NCBI GenBank assembly: GCA_015654835.1 | Contig: JAATGG010000105.1 | Location: forward strand, 1-52,027 | DNA from: Terriglobales bacterium | GTDB taxonomy: Bacteria > Acidobacteriota > Terriglobia > Terriglobales > Acidobacteriaceae | DNA length: 52,027 nucleotides | Direction of reading: 5' to 3' | In this document: in pieces, positions 8,490 through 16,827 of the stretch | How positions within the stretch are numbered: position 1 is the first letter of the stretch | How the letters are laid out: each line of letters starts with the position of its first letter | The notes under the pieces: generated by a model | The model's input: the letters and a program-made list of their open reading frames with translations, nothing else | The model's database searches: none | What the model was told of the DNA's origin: nothing | Position numbers and translations under genes: made by a program

Positions 8490-11078
8490 TTATTCGCTGG
8501 CGGCGATTTCGTGGAGCCAGCCGGGAGCTTTCAGCAGTTCGCGGGGACGGGAGCCGTCGGCGGGACCGACAAGGCCGTCGCGCTCCATCAAATCGATCAG
8601 GTGGGCAGCGCGGCCATAGCCGATTCTCAAGCGGCGCTGCAACAGCGAAGTAGAGGCCTTGCCGAACTCGAACACCAGCCGGACCGCATCGTCGAACATG
8701 GGATCGTTCTCGTCGGGGTCGCTGTTCGAGCCTTCCACATTGGCACGCTCGTCCTTGGGCGACTCCAGGAAGCCTTCGATATATTCAGCCGTGCCTTGAT
8801 CCTTCCAGAAGGAGACCACGGCAGCGGTTTCCTTCTCACTCACGTAGGGAGCGTGCAGGCGCATCAGACGGCTGGTGCCGGGGGGCAGGAAGAGCATATC
8901 GCCGCGTCCCAGCAGGGATTCCGCACCGTTGGTGTCGAGAATGGTGCGCGAGTCCACCTTGGTTGCAAGGCGGAAGCTGATGCGGGTGGGGACATTGGCC
9001 TTGATGAGTCCGGTAATGACGTCGACGCTGGGCCGCTGGGTGGCGAGAATCAAATGGATACCCACGGCGCGGGCCATCTGCGCCAGGCGGGTGATGGATT
9101 CTTCCACATTGGCACGGTCGAGCATCATGAGGTCGGCCAACTCGTCAATGATGATGACGATGTAGGGCAGCGGCTCTTCGTCCTCGGCGTCGTCGAACAG
9201 CGAAGGCATGCCGCCCTCGAAGAGCTTGTTGTACTGATCGATATTGCGCACGCTGCGGCTGGCCAGCAGCTTGAGGCGGCGCTCCATTTCGCGGACGGCA
9301 TTGCGCAGGGCGTTGGCCGCCAGCTTGGGCTCGGTGATGATGGGCGTGAACAGATGGGGAACGCCCTCGTACATGCCAAGCTCGACCCGCTTGGGGTCCA
9401 CCAGGATCAGCCGGACCTGGCTGGGCGTGGTGCGGTAGAGCAGGCTCATGATCATGGCGTTGATGGCCACCGATTTGCCCGAACCCGTGGAACCGGCGAT
9501 CAGCACATGGGGCATCGAGGCCAAGTCGGCGGTGACGATGCGCCCGTTGATGTCTTTGCCCATGGCCAGGGTGAGCCGCGACTTGGCCTTGCCGAAATTT
9601 TCGCTCTCAATCACGTCGCGCAGGTGAATGGTTTCGCGTTCGTGATTGGGGACCTGAATGCCGACCGTGCTCTTGCCGGCCATCCGCTCGATCAGGATGC
9701 TCTCTGCGCGCATGGCGAGGCACAGGTCGTCGGCGAGGCCGGTGACGCGGCTATATTTGACGCCGGCCTCGGGCTTGAACTCATACGTCGTGACCATGGG
9801 GCCGGGGTTGATCTGGACCACCTGGCCGCGCACGTCGAACTCGGCGCACTTCTCGACCAGCACCTTGGCCTCTTCGCGCAGTTCCTCCTCTTTCACGGCC
9901 GGAGGACCGCCGCCGGGGTTGAGCAGGGTGCTGGGCGGCAGCCTGAAGCCGCTCACGTTCTTGGGGGCGACGGTGGCGGTGCGGGTTTCCGCTTCGGCGC
10001 GGTTGTGGATTTCGATCCCGTCCGAGGCCGCAGCGACCGGCTGAGCTTGCGGCGCAGCCAGCGGGGCCGATTCATGGCGCGGCGGTGCGATGGGGCGAAT
10101 CTCAGCGGCCCGCGCCTCCACAGGAATGGGGCCGGGAGTTGCCAGCGGTTGCGCCGGCGGCATCCCTGCAGCGGCGGGCATTTCGACGGCGGGCGCCATG
10201 CCTGCGGGCTGAGTTTCCGCCGTAACGCTTCGCTCCCAAATGCTTTTGCGGGCCGGAGCCGTTGTGATGGGGATCTCTTCTTCGGCAGGGGTGGGTGGCG
10301 CGGCGGTGCGCTGATAGGCGGGAATCTCATCGAGAGGTTCTGCGTTGGCTCCGCGCCGCCGGAAGAACGAGGCGAACCGGCTGGGCCGGGGACCGAACGA
10401 GTCCGCATTCTCCAACTCGCCTTGCGCGGATTCCCGGTCTTCCAAATCGGCCCGCCGCTCGGCGCGCTCTTCGCGCCAGTTCCGCCAGCGGTCATTCCAG
10501 TTCTGTACATGGATCCAGCGATCTTCCAGGCTTTCTTTGAGCGCCCAGAAGCTGATCGCAGAGGCGAAATAGAGTCCCGCGATGGCCAGCACGCCGGCTA
10601 CCAGCCAGGCTCCCTGGATGTTGAGGTAGCCCACCAGCAGTCCGCCCATCAACCGGCCTACCACGCCCTCAAGCGGCACCAGATGCAGCCAGCGCCAGTG
10701 CCAAGGCAGCAGCGCGAACACGGCGGGCACGAAGGTCACGGCCAGCAGAACTCCAAGGCCGCGCAGCAGAGCCGAACCGCTGGAGCGCGAGCGCATCCAG
10801 GTCCAGCCGATGCTGCCCAACCACAGCGGCAGAAAGAACGCGGCGAGGCCCAGCGACTGCAGCAACAGGTCACTGAGGTAGGCACCGAAAAGCCCGATCC
10901 AATTACGCGCCACGTGAACCGTGGCCGGATCGGCGGCGGTGTCGAGAGAGGGATCGGCGGAGTGGTAGGTTGCCAGTGCAAGCAACAGAAGGAGGGAAAC
11001 CAGCAGCAGCATGAGCCCCAGAAAGATGTTCATGGGGCGGCTCCGCGTCGGGGATAGAACAATGCGAATGGGCTTCAT
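8490..11078 (-). CDS. ftsK: DNA translocase FtsK
   Basis: A septum-located ATPase that pumps chromosomal DNA during division and helps resolve dimers. It has 862 residues. The N-terminus carries about four membrane segments (first GLMLLLVSLLLLLALATYHS). A Pro/Ala-rich linker of about 220 residues follows. The motor has Walker A GSTGSGKS near residue 530, Walker B IIIDELADLM and the ATQRPSVDVITG motif. The C-terminal winged-helix gamma domain, which reads KOPS sequences, is present (LLQRRLRIGYGRAAHLIDLM). The ATG at 11078 has AGGAG nine bases upstream and directly precedes the basic N-terminus; a longer frame reaches 11141. Confidence 0.97.
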   Translation of the reverse strand: MKPIRIVLSPTRSRPMNIFLGLMLLLVSLLLLLALATYHSADPSLDTAADPATVHVARNWIGLFGAYLSDLLLQSLGLAAFFLPLWLGSIGWTWMRSRSSGSALLRGLGVLLAVTFVPAVFALLPWHWRWLHLVPLEGVVGRLMGGLLVGYLNIQGAWLVAGVLAIAGLYFASAISFWALKESLEDRWIHVQNWNDRWRNWREERAERRADLEDRESAQGELENADSFGPRPSRFASFFRRRGANAEPLDEIPAYQRTAAPPTPAEEEIPITTAPARKSIWERSVTAETQPAGMAPAVEMPAAAGMPPAQPLATPGPIPVEARAAEIRPIAPPRHESAPLAAPQAQPVAAASDGIEIHNRAEAETRTATVAPKNVSGFRLPPSTLLNPGGGPPAVKEEELREEAKVLVEKCAEFDVRGQVVQINPGPMVTTYEFKPEAGVKYSRVTGLADDLCLAMRAESILIERMAGKSTVGIQVPNHERETIHLRDVIESENFGKAKSRLTLAMGKDINGRIVTADLASMPHVLIAGSTGSGKSVAINAMIMSLLYRTTPSQVRLILVDPKRVELGMYEGVPHLFTPIITEPKLAANALRNAVREMERRLKLLASRSVRNIDQYNKLFEGGMPSLFDDAEDEEPLPYIVIIIDELADLMMLDRANVEESITRLAQMARAVGIHLILATQRPSVDVITGLIKANVPTRISFRLATKVDSRTILDTNGAESLLGRGDMLFLPPGTSRLMRLHAPYVSEKETAAVVSFWKDQGTAEYIEGFLESPKDERANVEGSNSDPDENDPMFDDAVRLVFEFGKASTSLLQRRLRIGYGRAAHLIDLMERDGLVGPADGSRPRELLKAPGWLHEIAASE

Positions 11079-11203
11079 GACAGTGCGCTCCTGTTCCGCA
11101 GCCGCCGCGAACGTGCGCGAGCAGACAGCCAGAGCGGACAAAGAATCCCAGAGCAGTCTTTATTATCTCCGTTCGAAAGCCTGTTTTTGTGCCCAACGCA
11201 ACG

Positions 11204-11254
11204 AGGGGAACCTTGAGGATTACCGGGAATGCCGGCAATCCTCAAGGTTCCCCT
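11204..11254. repeat. Perfect 18-bp inverted repeat between uppP copy 2 and ftsK
   Basis: AGGGGAACCTTGAGGATT at 11204-11221 is exactly complementary to 11237-11254. The 15-base loop itself contains CCGG on both sides, so the hairpin can extend to a small inner stem. It lies 23 bases after the uppP2 stop and about 125 bases before the ftsK start, both on the minus strand. No T-run follows directly. It is a likely 3'-end structure of uppP2 or a roadblock ahead of ftsK. Confidence 0.75.
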
Positions 11255-11277
11255 GCAGAAGCTTCTTTTCAAATGGC

Positions 11278-12156
11278 TTAGCTGCCGATGTATTTGGAGC
11301 CGAACAGCAGCAGCGCCGCGCCCAACAGGATGCGATAGATGGCAAACAAGGCGAACCCGTGCTTACGTACCCAGAACAGGAACCACTCCACCACGCCCAG
11401 CGCCACGATGAACGAGACGACGAAGCCTATGACCAGCACCATCCAGCGGTCCCCGGTCATCAGCACTTGCGCGGCGGCTCCGGCAGCCGTAGTTGCATGG
11501 CTGGGATGGATCTCTTTCAGCAGGTCGTAGCCGGTAGCCGCGATCATGGTGGGAATGGAGAGCAGGAAGCTGAATTCGAGGGCGGTGGGGCGGTCGAGAT
11601 CGGCCAACTGTCCGGCGGCAATCGTGGACATGGACCGCGAGGTGCCGGGAAACACCGCCGAGAGCGTCTGGCAAAGACCGATCCAGATGGCCTGCAGAAT
11701 ATTCATCTGCTCGACATCGGTGGTGTCGGCATCACGCCGGTTCGCCCATGCATCCACTACCCACATCACGATGCCGCCGATCAGCAGGGCCAACGCCATG
11801 GCGGTCAGGCTGCTCAGATTTTTCGCGATTCTCTTGCTCAAATAGAGAGAGGGGACTGCCGTAAAGACGAAGGCAATCACCGTCAGCGACATGGGATGGC
11901 TGAGCCAGTTGCGGTCGCCTTTTTCGCCCCGTGGAAAGGTGCGCAGAAACTCGACAATGCGGCCCAGGAAGAGCAGGCAGAGCGCCAGGATCGCGCCCAA
12001 CTGGATCACGATCGTATACATCTTCCAATACGGGTCGTCCAGATCGATGTGCATCAACGCTTCGGCTATACGCAGATGTGCGGTGGAGCTGACAGGTAAG
12101 AACTCGGTCAAGCCTTCCACAATGCCGAGCAAAACAGAGAGAAGATAGTCGTTCAA
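11278..12156 (-). CDS. uppP: Undecaprenyl-diphosphatase (BacA/UppP family), copy 2
   Basis: A second UppP paralogue of 292 residues with about eight membrane segments. Motif one is intact (EGLTEFLPVSSTAH near residue 14). Motif two reads PGTSRSMST, with Met where the family usually has Gly. Together with copy 1 this gives two carrier-recycling enzymes 6 kb apart whose second motifs differ at different positions. The start is taken as TTG at 12156, because GGAGG lies four bases upstream and the first helix begins three residues later. A TTG at 12195 would add 13 residues. The sequence ends with the gap holding the 18-bp hairpin. Confidence 0.9.
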   Translation of the reverse strand: MNDYLLSVLLGIVEGLTEFLPVSSTAHLRIAEALMHIDLDDPYWKMYTIVIQLGAILALCLLFLGRIVEFLRTFPRGEKGDRNWLSHPMSLTVIAFVFTAVPSLYLSKRIAKNLSSLTAMALALLIGGIVMWVVDAWANRRDADTTDVEQMNILQAIWIGLCQTLSAVFPGTSRSMSTIAAGQLADLDRPTALEFSFLLSIPTMIAATGYDLLKEIHPSHATTAAGAAAQVLMTGDRWMVLVIGFVVSFIVALGVVEWFLFWVRKHGFALFAIYRILLGAALLLFGSKYIGS

Positions 12157-12216
12157 GAAGCCTCCGGCTCTCAAGTCACGTACACCGGCAGGCAAGCGCA
12201 GGAGACCGCTGGACGC

Positions 12217-13251
12217 TTATTGCCGGTCAATTCCATATACAGGAATTCGTTCATCCAATTTGTATACTAGCGCCGCAGCCCGCACAGCGAAATCCGATTG
12301 GGCAAAATGGTCCTTGAGCCGAGCCGCCAATTCCTTCGCATGTGCGTGTGTGTCGCTGCTTTTTTTATCGCTTCCATCCGCGTCGTACATATCGGTAAGC
12401 ACTGCCTGCCGATAGACCGCCAGGTAGAGCGCCTGGGCCGTGCGCGGGCCATCGGGATGCTCGGCCGCATACTTCTCGTAGTATTCGGATTCTTTCTCAG
12501 GGCACTTGGGCGAGCCTTGCCAATCGCCGCAAAGCTTGTTGTCGATCAATTCGAACGCCGCGAGATCCGCCTGCCGCGTATGCGGATAATGCTTGAGGAC
12601 TTTTTTCAGTTCCTCCTCGTCCATCTGGTCGTGCAGGTAGGCCTCGCGCTCTTTGGCCGAAGGCCGGGACGAGGCGTCCGCCTTTTGCAATTGCCACAGG
12701 ATGTCCGCCGTGCGCCATGCGGCTTCAGCCGCCAGCGGCGAGCCGGGGAACATTTCGACGAGCCGCCGATAGAGCAGCCGCGCGCTCTGTGCGGCGTTGG
12801 CGGGGCCATGCGGATCGGAGGCCAGAGCCTCCTGATTGGCCGCTTCGCCCATCAACACCTGGTCACCGCTGGGCGTGGTTTCGACCACCACGCCGCGGGC
12901 CTCCATCCATCCCGAGATCGGCGGCGGCGTTTCATCGTGGCCGAAGATCGGCGTGTCTTTCTGGCTCAATTCCTGGATGTCGGTGTTGGCGTAGACGCGA
13001 ATCCACGGGCCGCTTTTTTCAGCGATTACCATTTCGCGGCCAATCTGCACGCGGTCCACTTTCTGCGCGCCGGTGTCGGGCGAAACATAGAGCGGTGTGA
13101 TGCGCAGCGCCGTTGCCCGCGGGCCGGCTATCGGTTTTTGCAGCGAATCTTTTTTTTGGGCACAAATGGGCAGGGAAGCGCATAGCAGAGCCAGCGCAAG
13201 GGCGCAACTGCGGGGCATGAATGTGTGCATTTTCATCACCGCGAGCATCAT
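12217..13251 (-). CDS. Exported SH3-like / TPR-like envelope protein of unknown function
   Basis: A 344-residue protein with a signal peptide (about residues 1-31, ending SLPICAQ). Residues 45-125 look like a bacterial SH3 (SH3b) fold: ATALRITPLYVSP, VQIGREMVIAEKSGPWIRVY and GWMEARGVVV. The remainder is helical with TPR-like periodicity: AAQSARLLYRRLVEMFPGSP, AAEAAWRTADILW, EEELKKVLKHYPHTRQADLA. This resembles outer-membrane assembly or Tol-Pal associated helical repeat proteins such as YbgF/BamD, but I cannot assign it to either. It starts 13 bases after the threonine dehydratase stop, so the two genes are probably co-transcribed. Confidence 0.75.
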   Translation of the reverse strand: MMLAVMKMHTFMPRSCALALALLCASLPICAQKKDSLQKPIAGPRATALRITPLYVSPDTGAQKVDRVQIGREMVIAEKSGPWIRVYANTDIQELSQKDTPIFGHDETPPPISGWMEARGVVVETTPSGDQVLMGEAANQEALASDPHGPANAAQSARLLYRRLVEMFPGSPLAAEAAWRTADILWQLQKADASSRPSAKEREAYLHDQMDEEELKKVLKHYPHTRQADLAAFELIDNKLCGDWQGSPKCPEKESEYYEKYAAEHPDGPRTAQALYLAVYRQAVLTDMYDADGSDKKSSDTHAHAKELAARLKDHFAQSDFAVRAAALVYKLDERIPVYGIDRQ

Positions 13252-13264
13252 AGTTCAAACAACG

Positions 13265-14254
13265 TTACGAGGGATTTTCGGTAAGCACTTGGGCGAGCAG
13301 AGCCGGGTCCACATTGCCGCCGCTCAGCAGGGCTACAGCCTTGCGATAAGGCGGCAACTCGGCGGCATGGAACAACAGGGCCGCGGTCGTTACCGCTCCG
13401 CTGGGCTCGGGAACCAGCCGGGTCGTGGCCACAATGGCCCGCATGGCGGCGCGAACCTCGGCTTCGGTGACGGTGACGATGCCATCCACATAGGCCTGGA
13501 TGTGCGCAAAGTTGCGCTTGCCTACACTCTGTGTCCGAAGCCCGTCGCAAATTGTGCGGCTGGTCATTTCCGCCGTCCACGTCACGATCTTGCCGGTGCG
13601 AAAGCTTTCAGCCGTGTCCGCAGCCAACTCCGGCTCTACGCCGAAGACCTTGGCCTGGGGCCGCAACTGCTTGACCGCCGTGGCCGTGCCGCTGAGCAGG
13701 CCGCCGCCGCTGACCGGAGACAGCACCAGGTCCACATCGCCCAACTCTTCCACGATCTCAAGTCCGCAAGTGGCCTGGCCGGCAATAATCTGGTCGTCGT
13801 CGTAGGGAGGAATCACCACGTAGCCGTGCCGGCGCACCAACTCCTCGGCCTTGGCCAGACGCTCGCTGGAGGCGACGCCTACGTCCACAATCTCGGCGCC
13901 CAACGCCAGAGTGGCGGCGCGCTTGACGGCCGGCGCGTTCGACGGCATAACGATGACCGCTTTGGCGCCTACCTCCCGCGCAGCATAGGCCACGCCCTGG
14001 TCATGGTTGCCGCTGGAGTAGGTGATGACGCCGCGGGAGATTTCTTCCGGCGTAAGCTGCAAAATCTTGTTGGCCGCGCCCCGCAGCTTGAAGCTGCCAA
14101 TGGGCTGCAGGCTCTCCGCCTTCAGCCAAACCTGGCCGGCAACACCGGGAAACGGCGCCCGCACCAGCGGAGTTTTGACGGCCACCCCAGCAATGCGCGC
14201 TGCCGCGGCACGGATGGTTTCGATGGATACCAACGTCTCAGTCACTGGGCTCAT
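13265..14254 (-). CDS. Threonine/serine dehydratase (PLP-dependent, fold type II)
   Basis: A 329-residue catabolic-length enzyme that converts threonine (or serine) to 2-oxobutyrate (or pyruvate) and ammonia. The cofactor lysine is Lys56 in SFKLRGA, the Asn loop is SSGNHDQGVA and the phosphate-binding Gly loop is SGGGLLSG near residue 180. There is no C-terminal ACT regulatory domain, so it is not feedback-controlled by isoleucine like biosynthetic IlvA. Serine racemase is the main alternative, as both share this architecture. GGAG lies ten bases before the ATG at 14254. It is probably co-transcribed with the SH3/TPR-like gene downstream. Confidence 0.9.
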   Translation of the reverse strand: MSPVTETLVSIETIRAAAARIAGVAVKTPLVRAPFPGVAGQVWLKAESLQPIGSFKLRGAANKILQLTPEEISRGVITYSSGNHDQGVAYAAREVGAKAVIVMPSNAPAVKRAATLALGAEIVDVGVASSERLAKAEELVRRHGYVVIPPYDDDQIIAGQATCGLEIVEELGDVDLVLSPVSGGGLLSGTATAVKQLRPQAKVFGVEPELAADTAESFRTGKIVTWTAEMTSRTICDGLRTQSVGKRNFAHIQAYVDGIVTVTEAEVRAAMRAIVATTRLVPEPSGAVTTAALLFHAAELPPYRKAVALLSGGNVDPALLAQVLTENPS

Positions 14255-14319
14255 GGGGCAGTCTCTCCGGGAGTTTCTGCAAATGCGGTGTTTGAATAAT
14301 CTAAGTATAGTGGGCCGGA

Positions 14320-14349
14320 CATGAAGCGAATCAGTCGATCCGCTTCATG
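14320..14349. terminator. Hairpin downstream of the RNase J gene
   Basis: CATGAAGCG and its exact complement are separated by 12 bases. The hairpin starts 10 bases after the RNase J stop codon (minus strand). No T-run follows, so intrinsic termination would be atypical. It may instead protect the 3' end. Confidence 0.5.
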
Positions 14350-14359
14350 CCCGCAGCTT

Positions 14360-16015
14360 TCAGATTTCCAGAATGACGGGCATAATCAGGGGCCGGCGGC
14401 CTGTGGTCTTCTGGATCAGGCGCTTTAACTCTACCCGCACCTTCTCCTTGACCATGCCGTAATCGGTCTTCTGTTCGCCGTTCAGTCCGTCGAGGGTTTT
14501 CAGCACCAGTTCGCGGGCTTCGTCGGTAATGTCCGCGCCGCCAAAACCGCGCATCACTACTTCGGGCGAACGCTCCACCTTGCCGGTGCGCTTGTTGATG
14601 GCCAGCACAGCGAGCACGATGCCGTCTTCGCTCAAGATGCGGCGGTCGCGGATGACCAGGTCTTCCACCACGTCGATGGACGAGCCTGAATCGATCAGCA
14701 CCCGGCCGGCAGTCACCTTTTCGCCCTTGTGGGCAGTGCTCTTGTCCAACTCAAGCACGTCGCCATCTTCAATCACGATGGCTTCGCCGATGGCGCCGGT
14801 ATCGGTGGCGATCTGTGCGTGCTTGCGCAGGTAGCGGTAGTCGCCGTGCACGGGCACAAAGAACTTGGGCCGCACGAGGTTGATGAGCAGACGCATCTCG
14901 TCCTGGCTGCCGTGGCCGCTGACGTGGATCAGGCCATTGGTTCCATCGTCGTAAACCACCTTGGCATCGCGGCGATAGAGATGGTCGATGACCCGGAAAA
15001 TGCTTTTTTCGTTGCCGGGAATGACGCGCGAACTGAGCACCACCGTGTCGCCGGCATCGATATGCGCGTGACGGTGGTTATCGACCGCAGCCCGGCTGAG
15101 CGCGCTCATGGGCTCGCCCTGGGTGCCGCTGATCAGCACCATCAACTGGTCGGGCGTAAAGTCGCGCATGTGTCCGGGATTGATAATCAGGCCGGGCGGC
15201 ACGTCGATGTAGCCCAGGTCCTGGGCGATCTCGGTGCTCTCCATCATCGAGCGCCCGACAATTGCCACTTTGCGGCCATGGTCGCGGGCCAGCTCAAGGG
15301 CAATGCGGATGCGATAGATGGACGACGAGAAACAACTGAAGAAGAGCTTTTTGGTGGCGCGCGAGAATATTTCGTCGAGCCGCGGGCGCACCGAGCGCTC
15401 GCTGGGCGTGTAGCCGGTGCGCTCGACGTTGGTCGAGTCTTGCAGCAGGGCCAGCACGCCGCGCTTGCCATATTCCGCAAACGTATGCAAATCAAAGGGC
15501 TTGTCGTCCAGCGGCGAGAGGTCGATCTTAAAGTCGCCGGTGTGGATCACGACGCCGACCGGGGTATCGATGGCCAGGGCGACGCAGTCCACCAGGGAGT
15601 GGGTTACGCGGATCGGCTCAATCGTAAACGGCCCGATGGAAAACTTCTGCTTCGGCGTGATCTCGACCAGTTCGGTGTCGTCGAGCAGATGATGCTCTTC
15701 GAGCTTGCCCTCCACGTACGCCAGCGTGAACTCGGTGGCGTAGACCGGGACCTTGATTTCGCTCAGGATCCAGGGCAGCCCGCCGATGTGATCTTCATGG
15801 CCGTGGGTAAGGAGGATGGCGCGAACATGCTCTTTGTTCTCAATGAGATAGGTGATGTCTGGCACCACGATATCCACGCCCAGCAACTCCGACTCCGGAA
15901 ACATCAGCCCGGCGTCGATCACGATAATGTCGTCTTCCCAGCGCAGAGCGAGGCAGTTCATGCCGAACTCGCCGAGTCCGCCCAAGGGGATAATTTTCAG
16001 CTTTTTCGTTTGCAT
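14360..16015 (-). CDS. rnj: Ribonuclease J
   Basis: A metallo-beta-lactamase fold RNase with 5'-to-3' exonuclease and endonuclease activity in mRNA turnover and rRNA maturation. It has 551 residues, the normal size. The zinc-binding motif HGHEDH is at residues 71-76. The protein also carries HTGDFKIDL, the beta-CASP domain (VAIVGRSM, ISGTQGEPMSAL), the motif VSGHGSQDEM, and HGDYRYL as the last metal ligand region. The C-terminal domain is complete. The ATG at 16015 opens directly into the first strand (KLKIIPLGGLGEFGMN). There is no strong Shine-Dalgarno sequence. It lies downstream of efp on the same strand, separated by 236 bases. Confidence 0.97.
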   Translation of the reverse strand: MQTKKLKIIPLGGLGEFGMNCLALRWEDDIIVIDAGLMFPESELLGVDIVVPDITYLIENKEHVRAILLTHGHEDHIGGLPWILSEIKVPVYATEFTLAYVEGKLEEHHLLDDTELVEITPKQKFSIGPFTIEPIRVTHSLVDCVALAIDTPVGVVIHTGDFKIDLSPLDDKPFDLHTFAEYGKRGVLALLQDSTNVERTGYTPSERSVRPRLDEIFSRATKKLFFSCFSSSIYRIRIALELARDHGRKVAIVGRSMMESTEIAQDLGYIDVPPGLIINPGHMRDFTPDQLMVLISGTQGEPMSALSRAAVDNHRHAHIDAGDTVVLSSRVIPGNEKSIFRVIDHLYRRDAKVVYDDGTNGLIHVSGHGSQDEMRLLINLVRPKFFVPVHGDYRYLRKHAQIATDTGAIGEAIVIEDGDVLELDKSTAHKGEKVTAGRVLIDSGSSIDVVEDLVIRDRRILSEDGIVLAVLAINKRTGKVERSPEVVMRGFGGADITDEARELVLKTLDGLNGEQKTDYGMVKEKVRVELKRLIQKTTGRRPLIMPVILEI

Positions 16016-16218
16016 CTGTCAGTTTTGATGCTAACACCCGGGGGGCATGAAGAGGCGGACCGCTCCGCGCAGCTTGCCGGTTGCCGCACCATTTCGGGTG
16101 GCCGGGGAATGGGAAAGCGGGCTGGCGTGAGGGAAGAGCGGGGAGGATTTTTGGGAAGCGTACCGGTTAGCGGGGAATATTGCGGAGGCCGCCGCTCGGT
16201 TCCTGCCGCAGGAAGGGC

Positions 16219-16244
16219 GAGTCCCCTTATACGGCAGGGGACTC
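16219..16244. terminator. Hairpin downstream of efp
   Basis: GAGTCCCCT and AGGGGACTC form a perfect 9-bp stem with an eight-base loop. The hairpin starts eight bases after the efp stop (minus strand). It lacks a T-run. A short palindrome (TCCTGCCGCAGGA) follows at 16201-16213. Confidence 0.5.
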
Positions 16245-16251
16245 ATGGGAG

Positions 16252-16827
16252 TCAGGCGCGGCCTGCGAATTCCCGCGTTTCCGTATAGACCTTCACTTTT
16301 TCGCCTTCCTTGATGAAGAAGGGCACGCGGATTTCCAGGCCGGTTTCCAGCTTTGCGGGCTTGGTCACCGCGCCGCTGGCCGTATCGCCGCGAACTCCCG
16401 GCTCGGCATAGGTCACGGTCAACTCCACCTGCCCCGGCAATTGCAGGCCGATGGGGTCGCCATTATATTTTTCGATCTGGATGATGGCTCCCTCCAGCAG
16501 AAAGTCCAATGCATCGCCCAGCTTTTCCGGGGAGAGGCTGATGGTGTCGAAGCTGACCTGATCCAGAAAATAGGAGCCGTCGCCGTCGCTGTAGAGATAC
16601 GAGGCTTCCACGGTTTCGAGGTCGGGCTCTTTGAACTTGTCGCTGGCCTTGAAGGTCTTGTCGAACACCGCGCGGGTGAGCAGGTTGCGCATCTTCAGGC
16701 GAACGAGGGTTTGGCCGCCGCGAGCCGTGGGCGTTGAAACCTCGACGTCGAGGCAATAGTAGGGGGCGTTTTCAAACTCGAAAAACATCTTGCGCTTAAT
16801 GTCGATGGCATCGATCAATGCGGCCAT
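16252..16827 (-). CDS. efp: Elongation factor P, EfpL/YeiP-like type with arginine at the loop tip
   Basis: EF-P binds between the P and E sites and relieves ribosome stalling at polyproline. This 191-residue protein has the three beta-barrel domains of the family. The tip of the domain I loop, which in classical EF-P carries the modified lysine (PGKGGA), reads TPTARGGQ here, with Arg36 at the tip. From memory, E. coli YeiP/EfpL has SPTARGAA at this place and also ends in a GRA-type C-terminus, like this protein. I therefore place it nearer that branch. No EpmA or EarP gene is seen in the window. The ATG at 16827 has GAGGA about five bases upstream; the longer frame to 16902 is rejected. Confidence 0.92.
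   Translation of the reverse strand: MAALIDAIDIKRKMFFEFENAPYYCLDVEVSTPTARGGQTLVRLKMRNLLTRAVFDKTFKASDKFKEPDLETVEASYLYSDGDGSYFLDQVSFDTISLSPEKLGDALDFLLEGAIIQIEKYNGDPIGLQLPGQVELTVTYAEPGVRGDTASGAVTKPAKLETGLEIRVPFFIKEGEKVKVYTETREFAGRA

Noticed and set aside
8511..11057. 848-codon open frame antisense to ftsK (also similar long antisense frames at 14729-16288 and 40980-42683)
   Set aside because: They mirror highly conserved genes on the opposite strand, as expected from GC-rich codon use. Their translations are His/Gln/Arg/Gly-rich without domains.
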